From the NCBI RefSeq assembly GCF_002930615.1, contig NZ_PSNX01000009.1, positions 95,730 through 159,729 of the forward strand: DNA of 64,000 nucleotides. Reading direction: 5' to 3'. The DNA is from Caldimonas caldifontis (GTDB lineage Bacteria > Pseudomonadota > Gammaproteobacteria > Burkholderiales > Burkholderiaceae_C). Shown here one piece after another: positions 18,193 to 29,870 of this stretch (position 1 is its first letter; every line of letters starts with the position of its first letter). The notes under the pieces are model-generated. The model did no database searches, was not told the DNA's origin, and worked only from the letters and a program-made list of their open reading frames with translations. The translations under genes and the position numbers were made by a program.

Positions 18193-20493
18193 CACCCGCG
18201 TGGCCTTGAAGCCCACCGCCTTACCTTTGCGGGCACGCTTGCCCACATACTCGGCCAGCGCGGCCCCGCGATAGTCCTCGTCCTTGGCTTTGCCGCCGCG
18301 GCCCGTGCCCAGCACCTTGAGTGTCCCGGCAAAGGCAGCCACCGACACCAGGGGGTCCTTGGCGTCCACGTCCATCAGCGTGAGGCCTCGCCCACCCTTG
18401 GGCTGCAGCTTCAGTTCATCCAGCGCAAAGACCAGCAGCCTTGCGCTCATCGACAGGCAAGCCACCTGGCCAGCCCCTGCCGCCACGGGTGCGGGCGGCA
18501 GCAGGCGTGCACCGTCATCGAGGTCCAGGAAGCTCTTGCCGCCCTTCTGGCGCGACACCATATCACCGATGCGCGCGAGCAGGCCGTAGCCGGCTGTGCT
18601 GGCCAGCAGCAGCGTGGTCTCGAGCGGGCCCGCCACATAGTGGGCCAGTTGGGTACCTGCTTCCAGTTCGATCATCGTCGTCACCGGCTGCCCATCGCCG
18701 CGGCCCCCCGGCAGCGTGCTCACCGCCACGGTATAGACACGGCCGTTGCTGCCGAGGACCAGCAGCGTATCGACCGTGCGGCACTCGAAGGTGCCATACA
18801 GGCCATCGCCAGCCTTGAACGCAAAGCTCGCCGGATCATGGCCATGCCCCTGCCGGGCGCGCACCCAGCCCTTCTGGCTCACCACCACGGTGACCGGCTC
18901 GTCGATCACCTTGACCTCGGCCACCGCCTTCTTCTCTTCCTGGATCAGGGTACGACGTTCGTCACCGTACTGCTTGGCATCGGCCTCGATCTCCTTGACC
19001 ACCGTGCGCCTGAGCGCGGCCGGGCTGCCGAGGATGTCTTCGAGCTTGGCCTGCTCGCCGCGCAGCTCCTTCAGTTCCTGTTCGATCTTGAGTGCTTCCA
19101 GGCGCGCCAGCTGGCGCAACCGGATCTCGAGGATGTCCTCGGCCTGGCGCTCACTGAGGCGAAAGCGCTCGATCAGCGCCGGCTTGGGCTCATCGGCGTT
19201 GCGGATGATGCGGATCACCTCGTCGATGTTCAGCAGCACCAGTTGCCGGCCTTCCAGCACATGGATGCGGTCGAGCACCTTGTTGAGGCGATGGCGGGTG
19301 CGGCGCTCCACCGTCGCCAGGCGGAATCCGATCCACTCGGTCAGCACCTGGCGCAAGGACTTCTGCGTAGGCCGGCCATCGCTGCCCACCATCGTCAGGT
19401 TGACCGGTACCGAGCTTTCCAGGCTGGTGTGCGCCAGCAGCGTGGTGATCAGCTCCTGCTGCTCGATGCGGCTGGTCTTGGGCTCGAACACCAGGCGCAC
19501 CGGTGCGTCCTTGCTGGATTCGTCGCGCACGGCGTCCAGCACGGCCAGCACCGTGGTCTTGAGCTGGAGCTGCTCGGTGGTGAGCGCCTTCTTGCCGGCC
19601 TTCACCTTCGGGTTGGTCAGCTCCTCGATCTCTTCCAGCACCTTCTGTGCGCTGGTACCTGGCGGCAATTCGGTCACCACGAGTTGCCATTGCCCGCGCG
19701 CGAGGTCCTCGATCTTCCAGCGTGCACGCACCTTCAGGCTGCCGCGGCCGCCCGCATAGGCCTCGCGGATGTCGCTGGCGCTGCTGATGATCTGGCCGCC
19801 CCCCGGGAAGTCCGGCCCCGGCAGCAGGCCGAATAGCTCGTCGTCGGAGAGCTTCTCGTTCCTGATCAGCGCCACGGCAGCCGCCGCCACTTCACGCAGG
19901 TTGTGCGAGGGGATCTCGGTGGCCAGGCCCACCGCAATGCCGCTCGCACCGTTGAGCAGCACGAAGGGCAGGCGCGCCGGCAGCTGGCGCGGCTCCTGCG
20001 TCGAGCCGTCGTAGTTGGGGATGAAATCGACCGTGCCCTCGTCGATCTCGTCGAGCAGCAGCCGCGTGATCGGCGCCAGGCGTGCCTCGGTGTAGCGCAT
20101 GGCCGCTGCGCCGTCACCGTCACGCGAACCGAAGTTGCCCTGGCCGTCGATGAGCGGATAGCGCTGGCTGAAGTCCTGCGCCATGCGCACCAGCGCGTCG
20201 TAGGCCGCGGTGTCTCCATGCGGGTGGTAGCGGCCCAGCACGTCGCCCACCACACGGGCGCTCTTCACGGGCTTGGCGCCACCGCTGCCAGTGAAGCTCA
20301 GGCCCATGCGCTCCATCGCATAAAGGATGCGCCGCTGCACGGGTTTCTGCCCGTCGCACACGTCGGGCAGGGCCCGGCCCTTCACCACGCTCAGTGCGTA
20401 CTCCAGGTAGGCGCGTTCCGCGTAGCGGGCCAGGGCCAGGTTGTCGTCGCCCTCGCCACCGCTCGAAAAATCCATCGTGGTCTGATCCATCAT
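18181..20493 (-). CDS. parC: DNA topoisomerase IV subunit A
   Basis: 770 residues. The N-terminal breakage-reunion domain has the active-site tyrosine at residue 134 in AMRYTEARL; the quinolone-region motif HPHGDTAAY has Thr95 at the position of E. coli Ser80. A long coiled-coil part and a C-terminal beta-pinwheel (for example GLTLMDVD) follow. Together with ParE it decatenates daughter chromosomes. Its start codon overlaps the stop of the upstream GNAT gene by 4 nt (20490-20493), so the two are translationally coupled. Length and lack of a GyrA-box identify it as ParC rather than GyrA. Confidence 0.96.
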   Translation of the reverse strand: MMDQTTMDFSSGGEGDDNLALARYAERAYLEYALSVVKGRALPDVCDGQKPVQRRILYAMERMGLSFTGSGGAKPVKSARVVGDVLGRYHPHGDTAAYDALVRMAQDFSQRYPLIDGQGNFGSRDGDGAAAMRYTEARLAPITRLLLDEIDEGTVDFIPNYDGSTQEPRQLPARLPFVLLNGASGIAVGLATEIPSHNLREVAAAAVALIRNEKLSDDELFGLLPGPDFPGGGQIISSASDIREAYAGGRGSLKVRARWKIEDLARGQWQLVVTELPPGTSAQKVLEEIEELTNPKVKAGKKALTTEQLQLKTTVLAVLDAVRDESSKDAPVRLVFEPKTSRIEQQELITTLLAHTSLESSVPVNLTMVGSDGRPTQKSLRQVLTEWIGFRLATVERRTRHRLNKVLDRIHVLEGRQLVLLNIDEVIRIIRNADEPKPALIERFRLSERQAEDILEIRLRQLARLEALKIEQELKELRGEQAKLEDILGSPAALRRTVVKEIEADAKQYGDERRTLIQEEKKAVAEVKVIDEPVTVVVSQKGWVRARQGHGHDPASFAFKAGDGLYGTFECRTVDTLLVLGSNGRVYTVAVSTLPGGRGDGQPVTTMIELEAGTQLAHYVAGPLETTLLLASTAGYGLLARIGDMVSRQKGGKSFLDLDDGARLLPPAPVAAGAGQVACLSMSARLLVFALDELKLQPKGGRGLTLMDVDAKDPLVSVAAFAGTLKVLGTGRGGKAKDEDYRGAALAEYVGKRARKGKAVGFKATRVLPG

Positions 20494-21035
20494 GTCTGTG
20501 CACCGCCCTCGTCGGCGGTCTCCTGGCCCGTCTCGACCCGGGCACGGTATTCGTCTTCGAGCATCGACATCACGATGAGGGATTCATAGCCGTGATCGGT
20601 CAGCACGCTCTCCCGCAGCCGCCCTTCCTCGACGAAGCCCTCGGTGTCATACAGCGTCTTGGCACGGGTGTTGTGGGGACGCACGTCCAGCCAGAAGCGG
20701 TGCGCCCCCAGCTCGTTGAAGGCGATGCGCTTGAGCAGGCGCAGGCAGGCCCGGCCCAGCCCCTGACCCTTGGGCTGGATCACCATGCGCTTGAGTTCGA
20801 TCGAGCGGTGCCGGTTCCGGCAGCCCACCAGGATCACGAACCCCACCGGCACGTGTGCCTCGCCGGTTTCGACGATGAAGTGACGGAAATCGGGGATGCG
20901 CACGGCCGCTTCGTGCTGCGTACGATCCCAGGGGGTGATCGTGGGCCGGTTGACCGGGTCGTTTTCCATCGCCACGACCTGGTCCAGGTCGTCGATCAGG
21001 GTGGGCCGCAGGCGGACCCGGGTGTTGCCGAGCAT
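20490..21035 (-). CDS. GNAT family N-acetyltransferase
   Basis: 181 residues from 21035. The GNAT fold is shown by the N-terminal [14 protein letters not shown] and the acetyl-CoA pyrophosphate loop [16 protein letters not shown] (Q/R-x2-G-x-G/A), then [22 protein letters not shown], typical of RimJ/RimL-like members. It lies 10 bp after parE and overlaps parC by 4 nt, so it is cotranscribed with the topoisomerase IV genes. The substrate is unknown; it could acetylate a protein N-terminus or a small molecule. Confidence 0.88.
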   Translation of the reverse strand: MLGNTRVRLRPTLIDDLDQVVAMENDPVNRPTITPWDRTQHEAAVRIPDFRHFIVETGEAHVPVGFVILVGCRNRHRSIELKRMVIQPKGQGLGRACLRLLKRIAFNELGAHRFWLDVRPHNTRAKTLYDTEGFVEEGRLRESVLTDHGYESLIVMSMLEDEYRARVETGQETADEGGAQT

Positions 21036-21045
21036 CGGTGGCCCT

Positions 21046-23040
<1,995 letters not shown>

Positions 23041-23162
23041 ATGGCCCGCGATTCTAGGACCGCATTCGGTTACGTCTGCCGGGCCCGGTCGGTGTTAGTC
23101 TGCGCGGTGCAATGCGGGCGGTGTCCCGCGCGTCCATGTTTCACCGTTCCTCTGGAAAGCCG

Positions 23163-23909
23163 ATGTCCCGATCCCCGATGTCCCACCCCCTTCTGCGCCT
23201 GGCCTCCAGCCTGGCCGTCTTGGCCGCTTCAGCCCCGCTGGCCCAGGCCGCCGATCTCGACAGCATCAACCTGCTCACCCAGCGCGAGTTCCGCCAGCTC
23301 AGCGAGGATGTGGCCGCCATCACCTCCTTCAAGCCACTGATGGGCGCCGAACCCGGTGGCATCACTGGCTTCGATGTGGGCGTGACGCTTTCGGCCACGG
23401 AACTGGCGCACCGCGGCGTGTGGCGCAAGGCCGCTGGCGGCTCCAGCGTGCCTGAGGTGGTGCCCGTGCTCGGCCTGCGCGCCCACAAGGGCCTGCCGCT
23501 GAACCTCGATGTGGGCGTGTTCTACAACACCCTGCCCGACTCCAACGTGCGCGCCACCGGCGGCGAGCTGCGCTGGGCGGCCCTGCCGGGCAACGCCGTG
23601 CTGCCGGCCGTGGCCTTCCGGCTGTCGGCCTCGTCGCTGTCGGGCGTGGACCAGATGAAGCTGCGCACCACGGGTGCGGACGTGTCCATCTCGAAGGGCT
23701 TCCTCTTCGTCACGCCCTATGCCGGCGTCGGTCAGGTGCATGTGCGCTCCTCTGCACGCGGCGCACCGGCGCTTCGCAGCGAAAGCTTCACCCAGACCAA
23801 GCTGTTCGCCGGTGCCAACGTGGGCCTGGGCATCGGCAACCTCGCCTTCGAGGCCGACAAGACCGGCGACACCAGCAGCTTCGGCGTCAAGCTCAGCCTC
23901 GGCTTCTGA
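23163..23909 (+). CDS. YfaZ-like outer membrane beta-barrel protein
   Basis: 248 residues from ATG 23163 (MSRSPMSHPLLRLASSLAV); longer in-frame starts at 23112 and 23136 are possible. The N-terminus is a signal peptide ending in APLAQAADLD. The rest alternates hydrophobic and polar residues with Gly-rich turns and ends in an aromatic-terminated strand (SSFGVKLSLGF, C-terminal Phe), the signal for outer-membrane assembly. Function is unknown; YfaZ-type proteins are small porin-like barrels of unclear substrate. Confidence 0.7.
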   Translation: MSRSPMSHPLLRLASSLAVLAASAPLAQAADLDSINLLTQREFRQLSEDVAAITSFKPLMGAEPGGITGFDVGVTLSATELAHRGVWRKAAGGSSVPEVVPVLGLRAHKGLPLNLDVGVFYNTLPDSNVRATGGELRWAALPGNAVLPAVAFRLSASSLSGVDQMKLRTTGADVSISKGFLFVTPYAGVGQVHVRSSARGAPALRSESFTQTKLFAGANVGLGIGNLAFEADKTGDTSSFGVKLSLGF

Positions 23910-23971
23910 GCGCCGGCGCGCGTGCGGCCGCGCGCCGCACGCGTTTGGCGGCAAAACGCTAAAGTGCGAGG

Positions 23972-25207
23972 ATGTCTGCCGATTCCTCCGCTGCCGCCTC
24001 CCCTGCCCCCCGCCTGTCGATGACGCAGGTGCTGATCTGCGGGGCCCTGATCGTCACCTTGTCCATGGGCATCCGCCACGGCTTCGGCCTGTGGCTGCAG
24101 CCCATCACCATGGAGCGGGGCTGGACCCGTGAGACCTTCGCCTTCGCGATCGCGATCCAGAACCTGATGTGGGGCGCCACTGGCCCCTTTGCAGGCATGC
24201 TGGCCGACCGCTTCGGCGCCTTCCGCGTGCTGCTGGCCGGCGCCGTGCTGTACGCCGTGGGCCTGGTGCTGATGGGCCTGGCCACCTCCGGCCTGGCCTT
24301 CACCGGCAGCGCCGGCCTGCTGCTGGGCATGGCCCAGGCGGGCACCACGTATGCCGTCATCTACGGCGTGATCGGCCGCAACGTGGCGCCCGAGAAACGC
24401 TCATGGGCCATGGGCGTGGCCGCCGCAGCCGGCTCCTTCGGTCAGTTCCTGATGGTGCCGGTGGAAAACTGGCTGATCGGCAGCTTCGGCTGGCAAAACG
24501 CCCTCTTCATCCTGGGCTGCCTGGCGCTGGCCATCATGCCGCTGGCCATCGGCCTGAAGGAACCCAAGGTTCCTGGCCACGTAGTGGGCTTCCAGCAAAG
24601 CATCGGCCAGGCCCTGCGCGAAGCCTTCGGCTACCGCAGCTTCCAGTTGCTGATGGCCGGCTACTTCGTCTGCGGCTTCCAGGTGGTCTTCATTGGAGTG
24701 CACATGCCCAGCTACCTCAAGGACCAGGGGATGTCGCCCGAGGTGGCCACCTATGCGCTGGCCCTCATCGGCCTGTTCAACGTCTTCGGCACCTACGCGG
24801 CCGGCAGCCTGGGTCAGCGTCTGGCCAAGCGGCACATCCTGGCTGCGATCTACTTCCTGCGCTCGGTGGCCATCGTGGCCTTCCTGTGGGCGCCGCTCAC
24901 GCCCATGAGCGTCTATGTCTTTTCGGCCGTGATGGGCGTGCTGTGGCTGTCCACCGTGCCACCCACCAATGCGGTCGTGGCGCAGATCTTCGGTGTGCAG
25001 TACCTGTCGATGCTGGGCGGCTTCGTCTTCTTCAGCCACCAGATCGGCTCCTTCCTGGGCGTGTGGCTGGGTGGCCTGCTCTACGACAGCACCGGCAGCT
25101 ACGACATCGTCTGGTGGATCGCCGTGGCCCTGGGCATCTTCGCCGCCCTGGTGAACCTGCCGGTGCGGGAAACCGCCATCCAGCGCGCCGCTGCGGCTGC
25201 GGCATGA
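23972..25207 (+). CDS. MFS transporter
   Basis: 411 residues with about 12 hydrophobic segments; MFS loop 2-3 motif FAGMLADRFGAFR and a symmetric one in the second half (AGSLGQRLAKRHIL) are visible. General similarity to monocarboxylate/oxalate-formate type MFS carriers (signature IRHGFGLWLQPI) suggests organic-anion transport, but the substrate is not determinable here. A 46-residue single-membrane-span ORF follows immediately. Confidence 0.9.
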   Translation: MSADSSAAASPAPRLSMTQVLICGALIVTLSMGIRHGFGLWLQPITMERGWTRETFAFAIAIQNLMWGATGPFAGMLADRFGAFRVLLAGAVLYAVGLVLMGLATSGLAFTGSAGLLLGMAQAGTTYAVIYGVIGRNVAPEKRSWAMGVAAAAGSFGQFLMVPVENWLIGSFGWQNALFILGCLALAIMPLAIGLKEPKVPGHVVGFQQSIGQALREAFGYRSFQLLMAGYFVCGFQVVFIGVHMPSYLKDQGMSPEVATYALALIGLFNVFGTYAAGSLGQRLAKRHILAAIYFLRSVAIVAFLWAPLTPMSVYVFSAVMGVLWLSTVPPTNAVVAQIFGVQYLSMLGGFVFFSHQIGSFLGVWLGGLLYDSTGSYDIVWWIAVALGIFAALVNLPVRETAIQRAAAAAA

Positions 25208-25214
25208 TGGAGCC

Positions 25215-25355
25215 ATGAACCCGATGCGCCATCCTCGTGTGCTCCAGGCCCTGGCCTGGACCGTGGGCGTGCTCGTGCTGCTCGGGGTCTTCGCCTGGTA
25301 TGCCCAGCCGGCCATGGTGGTCGAACTGGCCAACCAGCTCTGGAATTGTTTCTAG
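25215..25355 (+). CDS. Small membrane protein (46 aa)
   Basis: Forty-six residues, MNPMRHPRVLQALAW at the start, a hydrophobic segment (about residues 12-30, VLVLLGVFAWYAQPAM) and the end ANQLWNCF. It sits between the MFS transporter (7 bp) and the SDR gene (7 bp), in the same direction, so it is probably cotranslated. The short spacing and coherent membrane segment support a real gene. No function can be assigned. Confidence 0.6.
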   Translation: MNPMRHPRVLQALAWTVGVLVLLGVFAWYAQPAMVVELANQLWNCF

Positions 25356-25362
25356 GCCTTCC

Positions 25363-26169
25363 ATGCAGGTGATCGTGTTGACCGGTGCCTCCGAGGGCAT
25401 CGGGGCAGAGATGGCGCGCCAGCTGGCGCAGCGCCATGGCAGCGGCCTGGCCCTGGTGCTGGCTGCGCGCAACCTCGAACGGCTGGAAGTGGTGGCCGCC
25501 GAATGCCGCGATCGCGGCGCCCAGACCCTCGTGCAGCGCACCGATGTGGGTGTCGAGTCCGAGTGCCGCGCGCTGATCCAGGCCGCCGCGCAGACCTTTG
25601 GGCGTCTCGATGGCCTGATCAACAACGCCGGCATGTCGGCCCACGCCCTGCTACGTGAAGTCCATGACCTCAGCTGGTACGAACAGCTCATGCGCATCAA
25701 CCACTGGGGCGCCGTGTGGTGCACCCATGCCGCCCTGCCCCACCTGCTGGCCAGCCGGGGCCGGCTGTGCGCCGTCAGCAGCCTGGCGGGGCTGGTGGGT
25801 GTGCCCGGACGCACGGCTTACAGTGCCACCAAGTTCGCCATGACCGGCTTCTTCGAGGCCCTACGCGCCGAACTTGGCGGCACGGGCGTGAGCGTGACCA
25901 CGGCCTACCCGGGCGTGGTGGACACCGAGATCCGCCGGCGAGGCTACAACGCCGCGGGGCAGCCGGCCGGCAAGAGTGGCCTCGACGAACGAGGGGCAAT
26001 GCCCGTGGCGACCTGCGCGCGGCTGATCATCGAGGGCATGGAGCAGCGTCGTCGCGAGGTGGTGATGACGGCCCAGGGCCGGCTCGGTCGCTGGCTCAAG
26101 CTGCTTGCGCCCAGCCTCGTCGACCGCATGGCGCTGGCAGCCCTGCATCAGGACGCGCGGCCCCGATGA
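25363..26169 (+). CDS. Short-chain dehydrogenase/reductase
   Basis: 268 residues from ATG 25363 (MQVIVLTGASEGIG). The Rossmann motif TGASEGIG (TGxxxGIG), the NNAG motif (LINNAGMSAH), and the catalytic Ser-Tyr-Lys (AVSSLAGL, then RTAYSATKFAM) are present. The substrate is unknown; the C-terminal part resembles SDRs of the 3-oxoacyl or steroid type. Its stop overlaps the methyltransferase start (ATGA at 26166-26169), so they are coupled. Confidence 0.92.
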   Translation: MQVIVLTGASEGIGAEMARQLAQRHGSGLALVLAARNLERLEVVAAECRDRGAQTLVQRTDVGVESECRALIQAAAQTFGRLDGLINNAGMSAHALLREVHDLSWYEQLMRINHWGAVWCTHAALPHLLASRGRLCAVSSLAGLVGVPGRTAYSATKFAMTGFFEALRAELGGTGVSVTTAYPGVVDTEIRRRGYNAAGQPAGKSGLDERGAMPVATCARLIIEGMEQRRREVVMTAQGRLGRWLKLLAPSLVDRMALAALHQDARPR

Positions 26170-26732
26170 GCGAAACTCCCGCAGGAACTCCCGCACATGG
26201 GCAGGAGGCCCCGTCGGTCTGGGTGCAGCGCTGGGCCCATCTGATCCCATCGGGCGGTACGGTGCTCGACGTGGCCTGTGGCGCCGGCCGCCACCTGCGC
26301 TGGCTGGCCGGCCGCGGTCATCCGGTCACCGGGGTGGATCGTGATGCGCAGGCCGTGGCCGCGCTGCAGGATCTGGGGGAAATCGTGGTGGCCGATATCG
26401 AGAACGGCCCCTGGCCCTTCGCCGGGCGGTGCTTCGCGGCCGTGGTGGTCACCAACTACCTCTGGCGGCCCCTCCTCCCCACCCTCATCGACTCGGTGGC
26501 CCCGGGGGGTATCCTGCTCTACGAGACCTTCGCAGCCGGCAACGAAACGGTCGGGCGCCCGCGCAACCCCGATTTCCTGTTGCGTCCGGGCGAACTGCTT
26601 GAGGCCACCCGCCCGGCCCTGCGGGTGGTGGCCTACGAGGACGGCTATGCCGAGCCACCGCCGCGCTTCATCCAGCGTCTGGCGGCTGTGCGGGAGGCCT
26701 CCTCCGGCCCGCAGGTGTACCGGCTGGCCTGA
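26166..26732 (+). CDS. Class I SAM-dependent methyltransferase
   Basis: 188 residues. The SAM-binding motif I is VLDVACGAGRHLRW, with the acidic ribose residue in VTGVDRDAQAV and motif post-II GEIVVADIE. A methyl acceptor cannot be predicted. It is cotranslated with the SDR upstream. dapA follows 56 bp downstream with its own ribosome binding site. Confidence 0.9.
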   Translation: MSETPAGTPAHGQEAPSVWVQRWAHLIPSGGTVLDVACGAGRHLRWLAGRGHPVTGVDRDAQAVAALQDLGEIVVADIENGPWPFAGRCFAAVVVTNYLWRPLLPTLIDSVAPGGILLYETFAAGNETVGRPRNPDFLLRPGELLEATRPALRVVAYEDGYAEPPPRFIQRLAAVREASSGPQVYRLA

Positions 26733-26788
26733 GCGCCGGCCAGGCTGGGTCAGATGGGTAGAATCGCCGGATTCACAGGATCACTCCC

Positions 26789-27670
26789 ATGACACGCATT
26801 ACCGGCAGCATCGTGGCCCTGGTCACGCCCATGCATGAAGACGGCAGCGTCGATCACGACGGTCTGCGCAAGCTGATCGACTGGCACATCGCCGAAGGTA
26901 CCGACTGCATCGGTGTGGTGGGCACCACCGGCGAGTCCCCCACGGTCACCGTGGAGGAACAGGCCGAGATCATCCGCATCGCCGTCCAGCACGCCAAAGG
27001 CCGCGTGCCCATCATGGCCGGTGCGGGGGCGAACTCCACACGGGAGGCCATCGAACTGTCGAAGTTCGCCAAGCAAGCCGGCGCCGACTGCACGCTGCAG
27101 GTCGTTCCCTACTACAACAAGCCCACCCAGGAAGGTATCTACCGCCACTTCAAGGCCATCGCCGAGGCGGTGGACATCCCGATGGTGCTGTACAACGTGC
27201 CTGGCCGCACGGTGGCCGACATGCAGCACGAGACCGTGCTGCGCCTGGCCCAGGTGCCCGGCATCATCGGCATCAAGGAGGCCACGGGCAACATCGACCG
27301 CGCTGCCTGGCTGATCAGGCAGGCCCCCAAAGGCTTCGCCATCTACTCGGGTGACGATCCGACGGCCGTGGCCCTGATGCTGCTGGGGGGCCATGGCAAC
27401 GTCAGCGTGACCGCCAACGTGGCACCCAGGGCCATGCACGAGTTGTGCGCGGCGGCCATCGCAGGCGATGCCCGCCGTGCCGCCGAGATCCACATGCGTC
27501 TGCTGCCGCTGCACAAGCAGCTCTTCGTCGAACCCAATCCCATCCCGGTGAAGTGGGCGCTGCAACGCATGGGCATCGTGGGGGGGGCGTTGCGCCTTCC
27601 GCTCACCCCGCTGGGCGAGGCCTCCCAGCGTGCCGTGGAACAAGCCCTGCGCGAAGCAGGTCTCATCTGA
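26789..27670 (+). CDS. dapA: 4-hydroxy-tetrahydrodipicolinate synthase
   Basis: 293 residues. The class I aldolase (DHDPS) motifs are present: [12 protein letters not shown] (pyruvate carboxylate site), the Tyr in [12 protein letters not shown], and the Schiff-base Lys in [11 protein letters not shown]. It condenses pyruvate with aspartate semialdehyde, the first committed step to lysine and meso-diaminopimelate. Located immediately before bamC, the arrangement known from many proteobacteria. Confidence 0.97.
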   Translation: MTRITGSIVALVTPMHEDGSVDHDGLRKLIDWHIAEGTDCIGVVGTTGESPTVTVEEQAEIIRIAVQHAKGRVPIMAGAGANSTREAIELSKFAKQAGADCTLQVVPYYNKPTQEGIYRHFKAIAEAVDIPMVLYNVPGRTVADMQHETVLRLAQVPGIIGIKEATGNIDRAAWLIRQAPKGFAIYSGDDPTAVALMLLGGHGNVSVTANVAPRAMHELCAAAIAGDARRAAEIHMRLLPLHKQLFVEPNPIPVKWALQRMGIVGGALRLPLTPLGEASQRAVEQALREAGLI

Positions 27671-27671
27671 G

Positions 27672-27710
27672 CTGGCACCCGTCCCGGGCTCGCTCCGGGG
27701 CCGCTGCCAG
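27672..27710 (+). terminator. GC-rich hairpin between dapA and bamC
   Basis: CTGGCA (27672-27677) pairs with TGCCAG (27705-27710), with a GC-rich inner arm (CCCGGG/CCCCGG). It is followed by TTCCCCC, not a T-tract, so it is more likely an RNA stabiliser or attenuator than a strong terminator. Confidence 0.3.
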
Positions 27711-27736
27711 TTCCCCCAAGGTAACGGAGAACACTT

Positions 27737-28864
27737 TTGCTGAACGCGTTCCTGACCCGGCCGGTTCCGGCCGCCTGCATGGCCCTGCTGGCGCTCACCC
27801 TGGCCGGCTGCTCGTCGGTGTCGAATGTCCTGTCGGGCGACAAGGTGGACTACCGCAGCGGGAGCACCGTGCGTGAGAGCAACCTGGACGTGCCCCCCGA
27901 TCTGACGCAGCTCTCGCGCGATTCACGCTACGCCGTCTCGGGCGGCAGTGTGAGTGCCGCCAGCTTCCAGAGCACGCGCCCCGCCGCCGGCACCGCCCCC
28001 ACCGTGGCCCCGCGCGAACTCGGTCAGGCTCGCATCGAACGCGCGGGCAGCCAGCGCTGGCTGGTGGTGGACCTGACGCCCGAGCAGCTCTGGCCGCGTC
28101 TGCGCAGTTTCTGGCAGGAGATCGGCCTCAACCTCGCCGTCGATGCGCCGGAGGCCGGCGTCATGGAGACGGAGTGGGCCGAGAACCGGGCCAAGCTGCC
28201 CCAGGACATCATCCGCCGCACACTGGGCCGTGTGCTGGAATCGTTCTACTCCACCGGCGAGGTGGATCGCTACCGCATTCGCGTGGAGCGCACGACCGAG
28301 GGCAGCGAGATCTACCTGAGCCACCGCGGCATGGAGGAGGTCTATACCAACCAGCTGCAGGACAGCACCCGCTGGCAGCCCCGACCCTCGGACCCCGACA
28401 TGGAAGCGGTCATGCTCACCCGGCTGTTGAACCATCTGGGCAAGACGACCGAACAGGCGCAGGCCACGCTCGCGCAGGCGCCCGCCCAGCAACCAGCCCG
28501 AGCCCGGGTGGTCGATGAGGACGGCGCCCCGCTGGTGCTCATCGACGACGGCTTCGATCGCGCCTGGCGCCGCGTGGGCCTGACGCTGGACCGTAGCGGT
28601 TTCACGGTCGAGGATCGCGACCGGGCCCGGGGCCTGTACTTCGTGCGCTACGTCGAACCCCGTGCACCGCAGCCCGAACCAGGTCTGCTGGGTCGGGTGT
28701 TCGGACAAAGGAATGCCGAAGCGCCCAAGCCGCAACGCTATCGCATCGAAGTGCAGTCGCGCGGCGAGCGCAGCGCCGTGTTGCTCAGCAACGAACAAGG
28801 CCAGCGCCAGACCGGAGACGCCGCCCGTCGCATTCTGACCCTCGTGGCCGAGGATTTGCGATGA
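27737..28864 (+). CDS. bamC: Outer membrane assembly lipoprotein BamC
   Basis: 375 residues from TTG 27737, preceded by AAGGTAACGGAGAAC. A signal peptide ends in a lipobox (LTLAGCSS, Cys about residue 26). NlpB/BamC features include the VDYRSGSTVRESNLDVPPD region near the mature N-terminus, then two helix-grip domains (RWLVVDLTPEQLWPRL; DRAWRRVGLTLDRSGF). It is an accessory lipoprotein of the BAM complex for outer-membrane protein insertion. TTG starts are common in this window. Confidence 0.93.
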   Translation: MLNAFLTRPVPAACMALLALTLAGCSSVSNVLSGDKVDYRSGSTVRESNLDVPPDLTQLSRDSRYAVSGGSVSAASFQSTRPAAGTAPTVAPRELGQARIERAGSQRWLVVDLTPEQLWPRLRSFWQEIGLNLAVDAPEAGVMETEWAENRAKLPQDIIRRTLGRVLESFYSTGEVDRYRIRVERTTEGSEIYLSHRGMEEVYTNQLQDSTRWQPRPSDPDMEAVMLTRLLNHLGKTTEQAQATLAQAPAQQPARARVVDEDGAPLVLIDDGFDRAWRRVGLTLDRSGFTVEDRDRARGLYFVRYVEPRAPQPEPGLLGRVFGQRNAEAPKPQRYRIEVQSRGERSAVLLSNEQGQRQTGDAARRILTLVAEDLR

Positions 28865-28939
28865 CCGAAGAACTGAAAACCTCCTGAAACATTTACAGGG
28901 AATATATTTCAGGGCTTACATTCAAATACCTCTGCCCAC

Positions 28940-28966
28940 AAAAAAGCCGCCCTTGGGCGGCTTTTT
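28940..28966. terminator. Bidirectional rho-independent terminator
   Basis: AAAAAAGCCGCCC-TTG-GGGCGGCTTTTT: a 7-9 bp GC-rich stem with A-run on one side and T-run on the other, so it terminates both bamC (plus) and the small lipoprotein gene (minus). Confidence 0.85.
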
Positions 28967-28983
28967 GTTCATGCGCTGCAGGC

Positions 28984-29229
28984 TTACTTCGAGGCGGCAG
29001 CAGAGGCGGCTTCGGCCACGGCGGCTGCAGCTTCAGAAGCAGCATTGGCCGTCGCGGCAGCGGCCTCGGAAGCAGCCTCCGTCACGGCAGAAGCCGCTTC
29101 AGCCACAGGAGCCGGCGCAGGCGCCGGGGCTTCCACGGCGGGAGCAGGAGCGGGCGCTTCTTCCTTCTTGCCGCAGGCGGCCAGAGCCAGAGCGGCGACG
29201 ATGGAAGCCAACACAAGCGACTTGTTCAT
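28984..29229 (-). CDS. Small Ala-rich lipoprotein
   Basis: 81 residues from ATG 29229, preceded by GAGGAACATGC. The signal peptide MNKSLVLASIVAALALAACGKKEE has a lipobox (LAAC) with Cys20. The mature part is Pro/Ala-rich, then a series of near-repeats of AEAAS/ASEAAA up to the C-terminus, which would form a long amphipathic helix or coil. It has no known domain. The gene has a recognisable promoter and shared terminator, so it is probably a well-expressed small envelope protein. Confidence 0.75.
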   Translation of the reverse strand: MNKSLVLASIVAALALAACGKKEEAPAPAPAVEAPAPAPAPVAEAASAVTEAASEAAAATANAASEAAAAVAEAASAAASK

Positions 29230-29324
29230 TGCATGTTCCTCGAAAGGGTCGAACCAGGTGAATGATTTTGGGCAGGAGGTGGAGCCGATAACCCTCGGGA
29301 GGGGCTCCACTCAAACCGGGCGAT

Positions 29325-29354
29325 ATTATATCTAGGGTTTGCCCTAAATCACAA
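29325..29354 (-). promoter_or_regulatory. Promoter of the small lipoprotein with a TAGGG dyad
   Basis: On the minus strand TTGTGA (29349-29354) and TATAAT (29325-29330) are separated by 18 bp, and the spacer contains TAGGG-N4-CCCTA (29333-29346), a perfect dyad that may bind a regulator. About 90 nt of leader follow before the start codon, including a GGAGCC/GGCTCC hairpin at 29281-29308. Confidence 0.55.
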
Positions 29355-29852
29355 ACCAAGGGTGGTGACGGGGAATGCCGGCACCCCGCGTGCCGCCAGT
29401 TCCTGAACCTGTTCGCCAACCCGCAGCAGGTCGGCCGGGGTGGTGTCGATGAAGCCACGGTAGCGCAGCGGATCCACCAGCCGCACGGCCTGCAGGCCGG
29501 GAGCGAACCAGAAGCACGGCATCTGCGACGGCTCGATCTCGGACAGGGCCAGGCACTCCACCACATGGCCCCAGTCGCGCCGCCAGTTCACCCAGCGCGC
29601 ATGCCGTCGCGGCACTTCATCGAAGTGGCAGGCCAGCAGGGTCAGGCGCCGGTGGGCATAGGCCCAGCGCGTGAGGGCTTCCACCACGGCGCGCTCCCCC
29701 AGCGGCCAGTCGGCGAAATCGACGTCGCACAGCCAGATCTCGCGGCAGCCCTGCTCGGCCGCCCGCTCGAAGGCCTTCACGATCTCACGATGGAAGTCGG
29801 ACCGGCTCGCGATGGGAGGAACCGGCGCGGTCGAAGAAGAAGGGGTGTCCAT
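29349..29852 (-). CDS. Conserved hypothetical protein (167 aa)
   Basis: 167 residues. It has no signal peptide or membrane segment; the centre reads REIWLCDVDFADWPLGERAVVEAL and LLACHFDEVPRRHARWVNWR. The order of residues suggests a single compact alpha/beta domain, but I recognise no family. It lies 18 bp downstream of the ribosomal oxygenase gene in the same direction, so it is probably in one operon with it. Confidence 0.7.
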   Translation of the reverse strand: MDTPSSSTAPVPPIASRSDFHREIVKAFERAAEQGCREIWLCDVDFADWPLGERAVVEALTRWAYAHRRLTLLACHFDEVPRRHARWVNWRRDWGHVVECLALSEIEPSQMPCFWFAPGLQAVRLVDPLRYRGFIDTTPADLLRVGEQVQELAARGVPAFPVTTLGL

Positions 29853-29870
29853 GGGGTAGGTCTCCAGGGG

